From Porphyrobacter sp. AAP60 (GTDB lineage Bacteria; Pseudomonadota; Alphaproteobacteria; Sphingomonadales; Sphingomonadaceae): 64,000 nt of DNA. Below the pieces are notes generated by a model that was not told where the DNA came from, did not search any database, and saw nothing but the letters and a program-made list of their open reading frames with translations. The DNA lies in contig NZ_LJHV01000008.1 in NCBI RefSeq assembly GCF_001296025.1, positions 434,001 to 498,000 on the forward strand, written 5' to 3'. A program made the position numbers and the translations under genes. Numbering within the stretch: position 1 is the stretch's first letter; the number at the start of each line of letters is the position of its first letter. Shown here piece by piece: positions 8,250 through 17,537 of this stretch.

Positions 8250-9724
8250 TTTGACCTTTGTCCGGCCTGTTCACGCAGGTAATCTTCCTCGAAAGCGGCG
8301 CGCGGATCGACCAGTTCGCGGGCGGGCAGGCGTTCGCTTGGCAGCGCCGCAATCGCCGCAGCAGGCGCTGCCGAGGGTGAACGCACGCGCCAGATGATGC
8401 CTGCGGTATCGTCCGACACCAGCAGCGATCCATCACCCGCCCATTCCACCCAGGTCGGGCGGCCGCGGGTGGTGCCATCGGCTTTCAGAAAGCCCGTCAG
8501 CACCGGCACCGGCTTACCCACCGGATTGCCGCGGGCATCGAAGTCCACAAACACCACGTCATAACCCGAAGGCGGCTTGCGGTTCCACGATCCGTGCCGC
8601 GCGATAAAGGCGCCGCTGGCGAATCTCTCGCCCATCCGGTCGCCTTCCTTGCTGAACACCATGCCCAGCGCCGCGACATGCGGGCCAAGCGCGAATTCGG
8701 GATTGCGCACATATTCCATCAGGAAGCGCGGCATCGGTGCGTCCACCCGGCGATCGCGGTTGGTTTTGTAATAGACCCACGGCCAGCCATATTGCGCGCC
8801 CACCGGCACGTTGGTGAGGTAATCGGGCACCAGATCGGACCCGAGCATGTCGCGTTCGTTCACCGTGGTCCACAATTCACCCGTCCAGGGGCTGAAATCG
8901 AGCCCGTTGGGATTGCGCAGGCCCGCTGCAAACTGGCGCTGGCGGCCTTCGGCAAGATCATATTCCCAGATCATCGCCCGGCCTTCTTCCACCGCCATGC
9001 CGGATTCGCCGATATTGCTCACCGATCCGACTGCAACATAAAGCCGCTGCCCATCGGGCGAGAGCTTGATGTTGCGCATCCAGTGGCCGCCGCCGCCGGG
9101 CAGATCCATCAGCTTGCGCGGAGCGCCGGTGACTTTGTCGCTGCCCAGCGCATAGGGGAAAGCCAGCAGGGCGTTGTGGTTGGCGACATATAATGTGCCA
9201 TCATTCCAGCTCATCCCCGAAGGCGAATCGAGCCCTTCCTCAAGGATCACAATCGTGGTTTCGGCAGAGCCATTGCCATCGGCATCGCGCAGCAGCACGA
9301 TCTGGTTGGGGGAATCGCCCGCCGATCCGGCCTTGGCGAACAGGATCCCTTCGATCCAGCCGCGCACCGCGTCCATCACCCCGCCGCCTTTGTCCTGTTT
9401 GGCCGGAGCGCGGGTCAGGGTTGCCAGCACATCGCCATTGGGCAGGGCATAAAGGACGCGCGGATGCTCCAGCCCCTCGGCAAAGCGCACCACTTCAAGC
9501 CCCTCGGCAGCATCGGGCTTTTCGCCAGCCGCCCAGCCCACCGGCTCGGCAATCTGCACCGTGGGGAAGGATTCCGGATTGGCTTCCTGCAGCACCGGAT
9601 CGGTGCCGGCGACCTCCTCGACCGAAAGTTCGGCAGTGTCGCCGCGGCTGAGGAACCAGAAGGCACCCACGGCGATCACAAGAATGATCCCGATGGTGAT
9701 TGCGATTTTGCGTATGATGGCCAT
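8246..9724 (-). CDS. membrane-anchored sorbosone/glucose dehydrogenase-like beta-propeller protein
   Basis: A 492-residue protein of the soluble PQQ-dependent glucose/sorbosone dehydrogenase family. An N-terminal hydrophobic segment (about residues 8-27) anchors or exports it to the periplasm. The rest is a six-blade propeller with family motifs such as HWMRNIKLSPDG, GLRNPNGLDFSPWTGELW and GSWNRKPPSGY. The true sugar substrate and PQQ use are inferred from the family. I prefer the ATG at 9724 because the longer frame from 9784 would run into the start of the divergent fRMsr gene. Confidence 0.83.
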   Translation of the reverse strand: MAIIRKIAITIGIILVIAVGAFWFLSRGDTAELSVEEVAGTDPVLQEANPESFPTVQIAEPVGWAAGEKPDAAEGLEVVRFAEGLEHPRVLYALPNGDVLATLTRAPAKQDKGGGVMDAVRGWIEGILFAKAGSAGDSPNQIVLLRDADGNGSAETTIVILEEGLDSPSGMSWNDGTLYVANHNALLAFPYALGSDKVTGAPRKLMDLPGGGGHWMRNIKLSPDGQRLYVAVGSVSNIGESGMAVEEGRAMIWEYDLAEGRQRQFAAGLRNPNGLDFSPWTGELWTTVNERDMLGSDLVPDYLTNVPVGAQYGWPWVYYKTNRDRRVDAPMPRFLMEYVRNPEFALGPHVAALGMVFSKEGDRMGERFASGAFIARHGSWNRKPPSGYDVVFVDFDARGNPVGKPVPVLTGFLKADGTTRGRPTWVEWAGDGSLLVSDDTAGIIWRVRSPSAAPAAAIAALPSERLPARELVDPRAAFEEDYLREQAGQRSN

Positions 9725-9783
9725 GTGAGCGGGAATAGAGCCGGGCTGCGTCAGCGGCAACCGGCAAGATTTGGCGGATAGCA

Positions 9784-10302
9784 ATGAAAGGCTCCCCCAC
9801 CGTGTATGATTTCAAGCCCGCCGATGGTCAGGATGTGGCCGAACGTTACCGCGAGCTGCTGAACGCGGCCGACGCCTTGACGGCGGACGAGCCCGATGCG
9901 GTTGCCAACATGGCCAATGTTGCGGCGCTGATGTGGGAATTTCTTCCCGATCTCAACTGGGCGGGGTTCTACAGGGTGGCGCCCGCCAAGGTTAGCCCGG
10001 CGTTAGAACTGGTCTTGGGCCCGTTTGTCGGCCGCCCGGCCTGTATCCGCATACCCATGGGCACCGGCGTGTGCGGCACGGCAGCATCCAGCGGCGCGAC
10101 CCAGCTGGTCGAGGATGTCCACGCCTTTCCCGGCCACATCGCCTGCGACGCGGCCAGCCAGTCCGAACTGGTGGTGCCGGTGCTGCGCGACGGGCAGGTA
10201 GTGGCGGTGATCGATCTCGACAGCCCGCACCCGGCGCGCTTCACACAGGCCGATGCCACCGGGATCGAGGCGCTGGCCGCACTGCTATCCACCCGGATCT
10301 GA
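9784..10302 (+). CDS. msrC: free methionine-(R)-sulfoxide reductase (GAF-type)
   Basis: A 172-residue cytosolic enzyme that reduces free L-methionine-(R)-sulfoxide, protecting against oxidation. It is a single GAF domain with the three diagnostic cysteines Cys87, Cys97 and Cys121; their spacing (10 and 24) is the same as in E. coli fRMsr (Cys84, 94, 118). The motifs GRPACIRIPMG and SQSELVVPV surround them. It is divergent from the sorbosone dehydrogenase-like gene, with 59 bp between the starts. Confidence 0.94.
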   Translation: MKGSPTVYDFKPADGQDVAERYRELLNAADALTADEPDAVANMANVAALMWEFLPDLNWAGFYRVAPAKVSPALELVLGPFVGRPACIRIPMGTGVCGTAASSGATQLVEDVHAFPGHIACDAASQSELVVPVLRDGQVVAVIDLDSPHPARFTQADATGIEALAALLSTRI

Positions 10303-10452
10303 CAGCTTTTCGCCCCCGACTTCCTGGAAAAAGGCTCAAAACGGGCCCGAAACGGGACAGCGCCTACAGCATGGCTTGGGCGCGGGGGTTAGTCGGTGGT
10401 AAACCTCTTGCTAACCATATGCCGCAGGTTGCGGCCACAAGGGGGTTTTACC

Positions 10453-11334
10453 ATGCGCCTGCCGCTTCGCACTCTTATCCGCTTTGGCGTTGCTCTGCCG
10501 GTCTTCGGCCTTGCCACTATGGCGAACGCCCAGAATTACAGCGACTTGCCGCCGCTCACGCCAATGACCGAGGCCGAGGTGCGCAGCCTTCCGGCCGAAT
10601 ATCGCTCGGCCCCCATGGCAGTACAGTCGGACGAGACGGTGACAGTGGTCAACGGGGTGGAGACAATCACCCGCACCCGCCGCATCGATCTTCCCCGCGC
10701 GCCCCTTCCCGCCGCGCAGCAGGGTTACCACTCGCAAGGCTATGCACCTCAGGGTTACGCGCATCATGGCTATGCCCCGGCCTATGCCGCGCCCGCAGTG
10801 TTCGAGCGTGACCAATGGATCGAAGAATGCCGCCGCCGCACCAAGGGCCAGAACAGGGACCAGACCGGATTGATCATCGGCGGCCTGCTCGGCGCGATTG
10901 CCGGCGGGGTCGCCGGTTACGAGATCGCCGGCGCGGGTGACCGCGTGCTCGGCACAGCGCTTGGCGTGGGCGGAGGCGGCTTGATTGGCGGCCTGATCGG
11001 CAGCCTGTTCGGCGGTGACAAGGCCAAGAACCGTTACGATTGTGAAGCCGCGCTCGACAGCTACCTTTCGCAATACGGCACCCCTGGCGGGCGAATCGCC
11101 AGCCGCGAGATCGCCTATGCGCCTCCCGCCTATGGTTACGGCTATCCCGGCGGCTACAGCTATGGTTACACCTATGCCCCGCCGCCGCAGATGGTGATGG
11201 TGCCGGTGCGCACCGAAGTGCAGCAGCAGGTGGTTGTGCGCGAGACCGAGCGGTTCGAGAGCTACACCGTTCCCGGCGCGGCGCGCGAAATCCCGCAGCG
11301 GCCTTCGCCCAAGATGATCAAGGGCGGGCGTTAA
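10453..11334 (+). CDS. exported glycine-zipper protein of unknown function
   Basis: A 293-residue protein with a signal peptide (cleavage after ATMANA, about residue 27). A tyrosine-rich repeat region (YHSQGYAPQGYAHHGYAP) is followed by a glycine-zipper hairpin of two Gly-rich helices (about residues 140-195) of the outer-membrane 2TM type, then a Tyr/Pro/Gly-rich tail. Such zippers insert into the outer membrane; no specific role is known. I chose the ATG at 10453 for its AAGGGGG Shine-Dalgarno and clean signal peptide. A terminator follows. Confidence 0.78.
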   Translation: MRLPLRTLIRFGVALPVFGLATMANAQNYSDLPPLTPMTEAEVRSLPAEYRSAPMAVQSDETVTVVNGVETITRTRRIDLPRAPLPAAQQGYHSQGYAPQGYAHHGYAPAYAAPAVFERDQWIEECRRRTKGQNRDQTGLIIGGLLGAIAGGVAGYEIAGAGDRVLGTALGVGGGGLIGGLIGSLFGGDKAKNRYDCEAALDSYLSQYGTPGGRIASREIAYAPPAYGYGYPGGYSYGYTYAPPPQMVMVPVRTEVQQQVVVRETERFESYTVPGAAREIPQRPSPKMIKGGR

Positions 11335-11359
11335 GCGCCAGTATCTACATGGGAATCAA

Positions 11360-11389
11360 GGGGAGTCGCTGCACGCGGCTCCCCTTTTT
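11360..11389 (+). terminator. Rho-independent terminator after the glycine-zipper gene
   Basis: A 10-bp stem with one G-T mismatch (GGGGAGTCGC, 11360-11369, and GCGGCTCCCC, 11375-11384), a 5-base loop and five T. It ends 6 bp before the 3' end of the convergent parB gene. Confidence 0.88.
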
Positions 11390-11395
11390 CCGTGT

Positions 11396-12373
11396 TCAGA
11401 ACTCGCCGCCGGTAAGGCGCTGGCACAGCAGATCGAGCTGATCGAGCGTGGTGTAACGGATGGTGATCGCACCTTTGCGCGGATCGCCTTCCTGCTTGAT
11501 CTTGACGCCCAGGCCAAGAAACTCCTCAAGGTGCTGTTCTACCGCTGAAATATCCGCATTCTCGGTGGTTTGCGACAGCGCCAACGGAGCCTGCGCCGGC
11601 GCAGGCGCATCCTTGCGCGACAGCTTGCGCGTCAGCAGCTCGATTTCGCGCACTGAAAGCCCTTCGGCCACCGCGATTTCAGCCACTTCCAGCGCATCAT
11701 CCCGCCCGATCAGCGCGCGGACATGGCCGGTCGACAATTGGCCCGATTCGACCAGATCCAGCACCCGATCCGGCAAAGTCATCAACCGCATCATGTTCGC
11801 GACGTGGCTGCGCGATTTCTCGACCATCTTGGAGATGTCGACCTGGATCATCCCTTCCTGTTCGGACAGGCGGTGATAGGCGCGCGCTTCTTCGACCGGG
11901 TTGAGGTCTTCGCGCTGCAGGTTCTCGATCAGCGCCAGTGCCATGACCTCGCGGTCTGACAGATCGCGCACCAGCGCGGGAATTTCGTGCAACCGCGCCT
12001 TTTGCGCAGCCCGCCAGCGCCGCTCACCCGCGACCAGCTGATAACCGGTGCCTTCAGGGTGCGGGCGGACAATGATCGGCTGGATCACCCCGCGTGCCGC
12101 AATCGACGCCGCCAGTTCCGCCAGCGCGGTTTCATCGAAATACTTGCGCGGGTTGCCGGGCAGAGGCTTGATCTGGGCAAGCGGCACCATCCGCAGCGGC
12201 GATGCACCGGGGGCAGGTGGCTCGGCCGGAACATCATCGCGCCGCACCAGCGGCTCTTCGCGCCGGGTCTCGCCCAGCAATGCGCCAAGGCCCCGGCCCA
12301 GACGCCGCGGCTTATCGTCCCCGCCGCGTGAAGATGCTGCGATATCAGGGGTTTGCGTTACATCATCGCTCAT
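11396..12373 (-). CDS. parB: chromosome-partitioning protein ParB (parS-binding CTPase)
   Basis: A 325-residue ParB/Spo0J. It binds parS, clamps on DNA in a CTP-dependent way, spreads, and recruits SMC. A ParA-stimulating N-terminal segment (RRLGRGLGALLGE, about 25-37) precedes the CTPase domain with GERRWRA and the ENLQRE motif. A helix-turn-helix parS-reading domain and a C-terminal dimerisation domain follow. The ATG at 12373 overlaps the parA stop (ATGA), so parA and parB are coupled. Eight parS sites lie 0.9-5.7 kb beyond its start. The frame is open back to 12448, but only as an overlap with parA. Confidence 0.96.
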   Translation of the reverse strand: MSDDVTQTPDIAASSRGGDDKPRRLGRGLGALLGETRREEPLVRRDDVPAEPPAPGASPLRMVPLAQIKPLPGNPRKYFDETALAELAASIAARGVIQPIIVRPHPEGTGYQLVAGERRWRAAQKARLHEIPALVRDLSDREVMALALIENLQREDLNPVEEARAYHRLSEQEGMIQVDISKMVEKSRSHVANMMRLMTLPDRVLDLVESGQLSTGHVRALIGRDDALEVAEIAVAEGLSVREIELLTRKLSRKDAPAPAQAPLALSQTTENADISAVEQHLEEFLGLGVKIKQEGDPRKGAITIRYTTLDQLDLLCQRLTGGEF

Positions 12374-13146
12374 GCGGCTTGTCTTTCTGCGGGGAATCGC
12401 CCGATCAATTCGCGCGCCAAAGCCATGTAGGCGCGGCTGCCGGTGCAATGCTGGTCATAGATCAGCGCCGGCAAGCCGTGGCTCGGCGCTTCGGACAGGC
12501 GCACGTTGCGCGGGATCACCGTATCGAACACCAGTTTGCCGAGGCAATCGCGCACATCGTCCGACACCTGATCGGTCAGCCGGTTGCGGCGATCAAACAT
12601 CGTCAGCGCGATCCCGATGATGCCGAGCGCGGGGTTGAAGCGCTGCTGCACCTGATCCACGGTCTGCAGCAGCTGGCTCAACCCCTCCAACGCGAAGAAT
12701 TCGCACTGCAACGGCACCAGCAGCGTATCGGCAGCGCACAGGGCATTCAGCGTCAGCAGGCCGAGCGAAGGCGGGCAATCGATGAAGCAGATATCGTGCC
12801 CCGCGTGGTTCGCCAAAGCGCGCTGCAACTTGTGCGTGCGCCCCTCCACCGCCACAAGCTCCACCTCGGCCCCCGAAAGATCGACGGTGGCAGGCACCAG
12901 ATCGAGCCGCGGAATCGATGTGGGGATGATAGCGGTATCCAGCGCGACATCATCGACCAGCAGATCATAGCTGGAAACTTCACGTGCGTCGGCATGAACG
13001 CCGAGCCCGGTCGAGGCATTGCCCTGCGGATCGAGGTCGATCAGCAGCGTGCGCCAGCCCGTGGCGGCCATCGCGGTGGCGATATTGATCGCGGTGGTGG
13101 TTTTGCCCACTCCGCCCTTCTGATTGGCAATCGCGATGGTTAGCAT
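12370..13146 (-). CDS. parA: chromosome-partitioning ATPase ParA
   Basis: A 258-residue deviant Walker ATPase that binds DNA non-specifically when ATP-bound and pulls ParB-parS complexes toward the pole. The deviant Walker A motif KGGVGKTT is at residues 10-17 and DLDPQGNA follows at 37-44. It lies 58 bp after rsmG on the same strand and overlaps parB. The length is right for the small chromosomal ParA/Soj class without an N-terminal regulatory domain. Confidence 0.96.
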   Translation of the reverse strand: MLTIAIANQKGGVGKTTTAINIATAMAATGWRTLLIDLDPQGNASTGLGVHADAREVSSYDLLVDDVALDTAIIPTSIPRLDLVPATVDLSGAEVELVAVEGRTHKLQRALANHAGHDICFIDCPPSLGLLTLNALCAADTLLVPLQCEFFALEGLSQLLQTVDQVQQRFNPALGIIGIALTMFDRRNRLTDQVSDDVRDCLGKLVFDTVIPRNVRLSEAPSHGLPALIYDQHCTGSRAYMALARELIGRFPAERQAA

Positions 13147-13204
13147 GGTGGTGTCCCGTCCTTCCCGCAGGCGAATTCACGAGGAATCCGTGCGCTTTCG
13201 CGTG

Positions 13205-13831
13205 TCAGGCCTTCACGATGATCCCGGCTTCGGGATCGGTCAAGGAATGTTTCACGTGAAACATTGCCCGACTCGCAGGCTTCAATGTCTCTAACTCCTG
13301 CGCCGCTGACCGCCCCTTGGGCAAGACATAGGCGGTGTGCCTTGTGGAGAAGGGTGCGGACAAGGTGAGGAGTTTCGCCAAGGGGGCAAAGGCACGTGCC
13401 GAAATGGCCCGCGCGGGGAAGGGTTCGACCCGCTCAAGCCGCTGGCCTTCGACCCGGCATTTGGGCAGACCCAGCGCCGCGATACAGCGATTGAGAAACT
13501 CCACCCGCCGCGCGCGGGATTCCACCAGCACCACCGGCATATTCGGATGCAGCGCGGCGATCACTAAGCCGGGGAAGCCCGGCCCGCTGCCGAGATCGAG
13601 CCACGGGCCATTCGCATTGGCGCCGAATGTTTCACGTGAAACATTTTCCAGAAGCTGGGCGGAGTCGGCGATGTGCCGCTGCCAGATATGCGCCTCGGTC
13701 GCCTTGGCGATCAGGTTCTGGTGCTGATTCTCCTCCAGCACCAGCGCGGCGAAAGCTTCTATCCGCGCCATGCCTTCGGCGTCGGTCAACCCGGCGACAT
13801 AGGCGCGGGCTTCGGTTTCGTTGGTGATCAT
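13205..13831 (-). CDS. rsmG: 16S rRNA (guanine527-N7)-methyltransferase RsmG/GidB
   Basis: A 208-residue SAM-dependent enzyme that makes m7G527 in 16S rRNA. The SAM-binding motif [11 protein letters not shown] lies at about residues 78-88. Two parS sites are embedded in the coding sequence. One is read as VSRET (residues 64-68) next to the SAM domain; the other is read as MFHVKH (190-195) near the C-terminus, in a different frame of the same palindrome. The start overlaps the mnmG stop (ATGA). Confidence 0.95.
   Translation of the reverse strand: MITNETEARAYVAGLTDAEGMARIEAFAALVLEENQHQNLIAKATEAHIWQRHIADSAQLLENVSRETFGANANGPWLDLGSGPGFPGLVIAALHPNMPVVLVESRARRVEFLNRCIAALGLPKCRVEGQRLERVEPFPARAISARAFAPLAKLLTLSAPFSTRHTAYVLPKGRSAAQELETLKPASRAMFHVKHSLTDPEAGIIVKA
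13248..13263. other. parS site 1 (within rsmG)
   Basis: A perfect copy of the 16-bp palindrome TGTTTCACGTGAAACA, the widely conserved ParB-binding parS. It is read in rsmG as MFHVKH. Confidence 0.95.
13628..13643. other. parS site 2 (within rsmG)
   Basis: A perfect TGTTTCACGTGAAACA, read in rsmG as VSRET at residues 64-68. It starts 380 bp from site 1. Confidence 0.95.
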
Positions 13832-15690
13832 GCCGCCTGCTGCCCGCCGGCAACCCGCCGCGCATGGACAAGCAAGGCCGAAAGCGCCGCGGGTGTCACA
13901 CCCGCCACCCGTCCTGCCGCAGCCAGCGTTCCGGGGGCAGCCTTTGTCAAACGCTCGATCATCTCGTTGGAAAGGCCCGGTACCTGCGCGTAGGGAAAAT
14001 CTGACGCCAGCGCCAAAGCCTCGCTCGCGCGCAAATCGCGCAGTTCGCTATCCTGCCGCGCCAGATAGGGCGCATAGGCCGCATCTTCGGCCAATTCCTC
14101 GGCCAGCAGCGGATCGCGCGCTGTGGCATCGCCCAGCCAGGGCGCAAGCGCAGCGGGCGTGACCCCGTCGTGGCGCAGCCATTCCGACAGCGGCTTTTCC
14201 CCCAGATCGCGGCGCACCGGAAGGCCAAGCGCAGCCAAATCGCGCGAGTGAACGCGCTGCGAATGTTTCACGTGAAACATCTTGCGGGTTTCTTCCCGCT
14301 GTTCCCACCATGCGCGGCGCTCGTCGCCCACACATCCGGCGGCGATGCCCAGCCCCGTCAGACGCGTGCCAGCGTTGTTGGCACGCAGACGCAGCCGGTA
14401 TTCGGCGCGGGCGGTGAGCATCCGGTAAGGTTCGGACACGCCCTGCAAGGTCAGATCATCCACCATGACCGCGATATAGGAATTGGCGCGGTCCAGCGCG
14501 GGCGCGGCCTTCCCCAGCGCCGCAGCCGCAGCCGCAAGCCCGGCGACCAGCCCTTGCGCGGCGGCTTCTTCGTACCCTGTGGTGCCGTTGATCTGTCCCG
14601 CGCAATAGAGGCCGGGGATCGCGCGCAGCTGCAAATCGGGCGCCAGCGCACGTGGATCAATATGGTCATACTCCACCGCGTAGCCCGGTTGCGCGATCAC
14701 CGCCCGCTCGCACCCCGGCATGGTGCGCACCACCACCTCCTGCACATCGGTGGGCAGCGAGGTGCTGATGCCATTGGGATAGACCATGTGCGTGTCCAGC
14801 CCTTCGGGTTCGAGGAAAACCTGATGGCCTTCACGGTCGCCGAAGCGGTGGATCTTGTCCTCTATCGACGGGCAATAGCGCGGCCCGGCTGCCGCAATCG
14901 CACCGGAAAACAGCGGCGAGCGGTGGAGGTTGGCGCGGATCGCATCATGACCCGCCTGCGTGGTGCGGGTCATCGCGCAAAACACCTGCGGGTTGACGCG
15001 GCGCGAGGTGAGAGCGGACATCGTCCAGGCCTCATCATCCGAGGGCTGTTCTTCGAGCACGGCCCAATTGATCGTGCGACCATCCAGACGGGGCGGCGTG
15101 CCGGTCTTGAGCCGCGCCATTGGCAGATCGGCCCCGCGCAATTGTTCGGCAAGGCACTTGGCCGCGTTCTCGCCGATGCGGCCACCTTCGTAACGTTCCT
15201 CGCCGCGAAACAGCACGCCGCCGAGGAAGGTGCCTGTGCATAACACCACGCGCGGCGCGTTCAGGATGATACCATCGGCCAATTCCAGCCCGGCAACCTT
15301 GTCGCCCTTGAGAACCAGTGCGGCGGCCTCGCCCTCGATCAGAGTTAGGTTCTCTTGCGCATGGACGATGCCCTGCACCGCCGCCTTGAACCGCACCCGG
15401 TCGGCTTGGACGCGCGGGCCCCACACGGCGGAGCCCTTTGATCGGTTGAGCATCCGGTAATGGATCGCGCCCGCATCCGCCGCGCGCCCGATCACGCCGT
15501 CAAGCGCATCGACCTCGCGCACCAGGTGGCCTTTGCCCAGCCCCCCAATCGCCGGATTGCAGCTCATCGCGCCGATTGCCGCGAGGTCGAAACTTACCAG
15601 AGCAGTGCGCGCACCCATGCGCGCCGCAGCGCAAGCGGCCTCGACCCCGGCGTGACCGCCGCCGATGATGATGACATCAAACTGGTGCAT
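13828..15690 (-). CDS. mnmG: tRNA uridine-5-carboxymethylaminomethyl modification enzyme MnmG/GidA
   Basis: A 620-residue FAD protein that works with MnmE to make cmnm5U34 in tRNAs. The FAD dinucleotide motif [10 protein letters not shown] is at residues 10-19, and the MnmG signatures [18 protein letters not shown] and [16 protein letters not shown] are visible. The C-terminal helical domain ends normally. A parS site is embedded and read as MFHVKH at residues 471-476, in a region between the insertion and C-terminal domains. Three parS sites lie in the 183-bp gap upstream of its start. Confidence 0.96.
   Translation of the reverse strand: MHQFDVIIIGGGHAGVEAACAAARMGARTALVSFDLAAIGAMSCNPAIGGLGKGHLVREVDALDGVIGRAADAGAIHYRMLNRSKGSAVWGPRVQADRVRFKAAVQGIVHAQENLTLIEGEAAALVLKGDKVAGLELADGIILNAPRVVLCTGTFLGGVLFRGEERYEGGRIGENAAKCLAEQLRGADLPMARLKTGTPPRLDGRTINWAVLEEQPSDDEAWTMSALTSRRVNPQVFCAMTRTTQAGHDAIRANLHRSPLFSGAIAAAGPRYCPSIEDKIHRFGDREGHQVFLEPEGLDTHMVYPNGISTSLPTDVQEVVVRTMPGCERAVIAQPGYAVEYDHIDPRALAPDLQLRAIPGLYCAGQINGTTGYEEAAAQGLVAGLAAAAAALGKAAPALDRANSYIAVMVDDLTLQGVSEPYRMLTARAEYRLRLRANNAGTRLTGLGIAAGCVGDERRAWWEQREETRKMFHVKHSQRVHSRDLAALGLPVRRDLGEKPLSEWLRHDGVTPAALAPWLGDATARDPLLAEELAEDAAYAPYLARQDSELRDLRASEALALASDFPYAQVPGLSNEMIERLTKAAPGTLAAAGRVAGVTPAALSALLVHARRVAGGQQAA
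14264..14279. other. parS site 3 (within mnmG)
   Basis: A perfect TGTTTCACGTGAAACA, read in mnmG as MFHVKH (residues 471-476). Confidence 0.95.
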
Positions 15691-15755
15691 GGCCCGCAGA
15701 TAGGGGTCCGCAGAGGAATCGTCAAAGCGGATTGTGGCGGGTGAGCGCTGACGAA

Positions 15756-15771
15756 TGTTTCACGTGAAACA
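15756..15771. other. parS site 4 (mnmE-mnmG gap)
   Basis: A perfect TGTTTCACGTGAAACA, 65 bp upstream of the mnmG start. It is the first of three sites spaced exactly 41 bp apart. Confidence 0.95.
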
Positions 15772-15796
15772 ATTTGAGAGGTTTTATCGCCACCAA

Positions 15797-15812
15797 TGTT
15801 TCACGTGAAACA
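15797..15812. other. parS site 5 (mnmE-mnmG gap)
   Basis: A perfect TGTTTCACGTGAAACA, 41 bp from site 4 and 41 bp from site 6. Confidence 0.95.
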
Positions 15813-15837
15813 TTGGTTGCCAATTTTGAGCCGAAAA

Positions 15838-15853
15838 TGTTTCACGTGAAACA
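15838..15853. other. parS site 6 (mnmE-mnmG gap)
   Basis: A perfect TGTTTCACGTGAAACA, 21 bp from the 3' end of mnmE. It is the last of the 41-bp-spaced triplet. Confidence 0.95.
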
Positions 15854-15873
15854 TTGCGCGCCAAGATGCGCCC

Positions 15874-17169
15874 TCACTTGCCGATGCAGAAGCGCCCGAA
15901 CAGCGTGTCGAGCATATCCTCTGTCGTCGCACGGCCAATCAGACGGTCGAATGCCACGCGCACTCGCCGCAGTTCTTCGGCCACCAGCAATGGATCGCGC
16001 GGCGTCCCGGCTGAAACCAAAGCATCCGCCGCCTCTGAAAGACGGGCGTGCTGGCGCGCATTGAGTGCCACCTCGCCCGGCTTGGGCAGCGCGTCGCGGG
16101 CCAATTCCACCAATGCCAGCTTGAGTGCGCCAAGCCCCTCGCCGGTCTCGGCAGACAGCGTGAAACGTGCTGCCATCTTGGGCGCGAAGTCTGGAAGGTC
16201 AGCCTGCGCGGCGATTTCCCATGCACCTTCCGGGCCCTCGCCTTCCGGGCCCAGCCACAGCACCAGATCGGCCCGCGCCAATTCGGCTTCCGCACGCGCA
16301 ATGCCGATAGCCTCGATCTGATCCGCCTCAGCCCCGTCCTTGACCACCCTTAGCCCCGCCGTATCGACGAAAGTGAACGGCACGCCTGCCACCGCGACCG
16401 AGCGCTCGATCACATCGCGGGTCGTCCCCGCAATTGGCGAGGTGATCGCCGCCTCGCTTTCGATCACCGCGTTGAACAAAGTGGATTTGCCCGCATTTGG
16501 CGGCCCGGCGAGCACCACGCGGAAACCCTCCCCCAGCCGCTCAGATCGCGGGCGGGCGAGCCACTCCCCGATTTCGGCAGCAAGGCTTGCAATGTTCCAC
16601 GTGAAACATTCGGGCAGATCGGCGGAGTCTTCCTCGTCCGAAAAATCCAGCACCCCTTCCACCTCGGCCGACGACACAAGCACCCGCTCGCGCCAATCCT
16701 CGACCTGGCGTGACAAGGCCCCGCCCGCATTGGCAAGTGCGGCGGCACGTTGCAGATCGGTTTCGGCGGCTAGCAGATCGCCCAGCCCTTCGGCCTCGGC
16801 CAGATCGATACGGCCATTGGCGAAGGCCCGGCGGGTGAACTCGCCCGGCTCGGCCCGGCGCAGGCCGGGAAGCGCCGCCAGCGCGGCCTCCACGGCTGCG
16901 ATGACCGCGCGGCCTCCGTGGCAATGCAGCTCCGCCAGATCCTCTCCCGTTGCGGTGTTCGGGCCGGGGAACCACAGCACCAGCGCTTCGTCCAGCAGCG
17001 CGCCGTCAACAGCGCGCAGCTTGGCCAGCGAAGCGCGGCGCGGCGGCGGAACCCTCCCCGCCAGCGCCAGTAACGCAGCCCCCGCCTGCGGGCCGGACAC
17101 GCGGATCACCCCGACACCAGCGGGCGGCGCACCGCTCGATAACGCGAAGATCGTGGCCGCCGCGTTCAT
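15874..17169 (-). CDS. mnmE: tRNA modification GTPase MnmE/TrmE
   Basis: A 431-residue GTPase, partner of MnmG in U34 tRNA modification. The N-terminal THF-binding domain is followed by a G domain inserted in a helical domain. G1 (GPPNAGKST), G2 (AGTTRD), G3 (DTAGLR) and the C-terminal CIGK motif (FCIGK) are all present. The G4 motif NKxD is replaced by Ala-Gln-Ala-Asp at residues 321-324, which should weaken guanine specificity. A parS-like site is embedded near residues 188-193 (CFTWNI). It starts 6 bp after the small upstream gene on the same strand. Confidence 0.94.
   Translation of the reverse strand: MNAAATIFALSSGAPPAGVGVIRVSGPQAGAALLALAGRVPPPRRASLAKLRAVDGALLDEALVLWFPGPNTATGEDLAELHCHGGRAVIAAVEAALAALPGLRRAEPGEFTRRAFANGRIDLAEAEGLGDLLAAETDLQRAAALANAGGALSRQVEDWRERVLVSSAEVEGVLDFSDEEDSADLPECFTWNIASLAAEIGEWLARPRSERLGEGFRVVLAGPPNAGKSTLFNAVIESEAAITSPIAGTTRDVIERSVAVAGVPFTFVDTAGLRVVKDGAEADQIEAIGIARAEAELARADLVLWLGPEGEGPEGAWEIAAQADLPDFAPKMAARFTLSAETGEGLGALKLALVELARDALPKPGEVALNARQHARLSEAADALVSAGTPRDPLLVAEELRRVRVAFDRLIGRATTEDMLDTLFGRFCIGK
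16593..16608. other. parS site 7 (within mnmE, one mismatch)
   Basis: TGTTCCACGTGAAACA differs from the perfect palindrome at one base. The left half TGTTCCAC matches the half-site known from Caulobacter parS. It is read in mnmE as CFTWN. Confidence 0.88.
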
Positions 17170-17175
17170 CAGTGC

Positions 17176-17427
17176 TTATTCCGAAGGCTTGGCGCCGGAA
17201 GCCGCTTTCATCCCGCTTTCGACAAAGCTCTGGAAAATCTTCAACCCCACCTGCCCCATCGGCGCCAAGGCCTGCGCATATTGCTGCAACTGATCGGGGT
17301 TGGACACGCCCTGCATCGCCTTGGTGATGTTATCGACATAGACCGAATTGGCCGCGCTCACATCGGGCAGGCCCATGAAGCTGCGCGCTTCTTCGGGCGT
17401 GCATTCGATTTCGATGTTGATCTTCAT
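17176..17427 (-). CDS. small conserved protein, DUF6489-like
   Basis: An 83-residue soluble protein beginning MKINIEIECTPEEARSF, with an Asp-Val-Ser segment and a helical C-terminal half. I recognise it as the small conserved protein often found beside mnmE in this group; the family number DUF6489 is from memory and no function is known. The ATG at 17427 has AGGAG 9 bases upstream, which rules out the longer frame to 17520. It ends 6 bp before mnmE and probably heads the mnmE-mnmG-rsmG-parAB transcript. Confidence 0.75.
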   Translation of the reverse strand: MKINIEIECTPEEARSFMGLPDVSAANSVYVDNITKAMQGVSNPDQLQQYAQALAPMGQVGLKIFQSFVESGMKAASGAKPSE

Positions 17428-17537
17428 GGGACTGTTCTCCTCACGCCCTCGTGCCTCCTTCATTTGGGCTTGGCAGCCAAGCAAGGCAAGCGTTAGGGTT
17501 CGCCCCGCCCGCTCCCCCAATGACAGAGAGACCCCTG

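Noticed and set aside
10400-10414. TAAA-N7-CTAA upstream of the glycine-zipper gene as a CtrA box.
   Set aside because: Two mismatches to TTAA-N7-TTAA; such matches are expected by chance.
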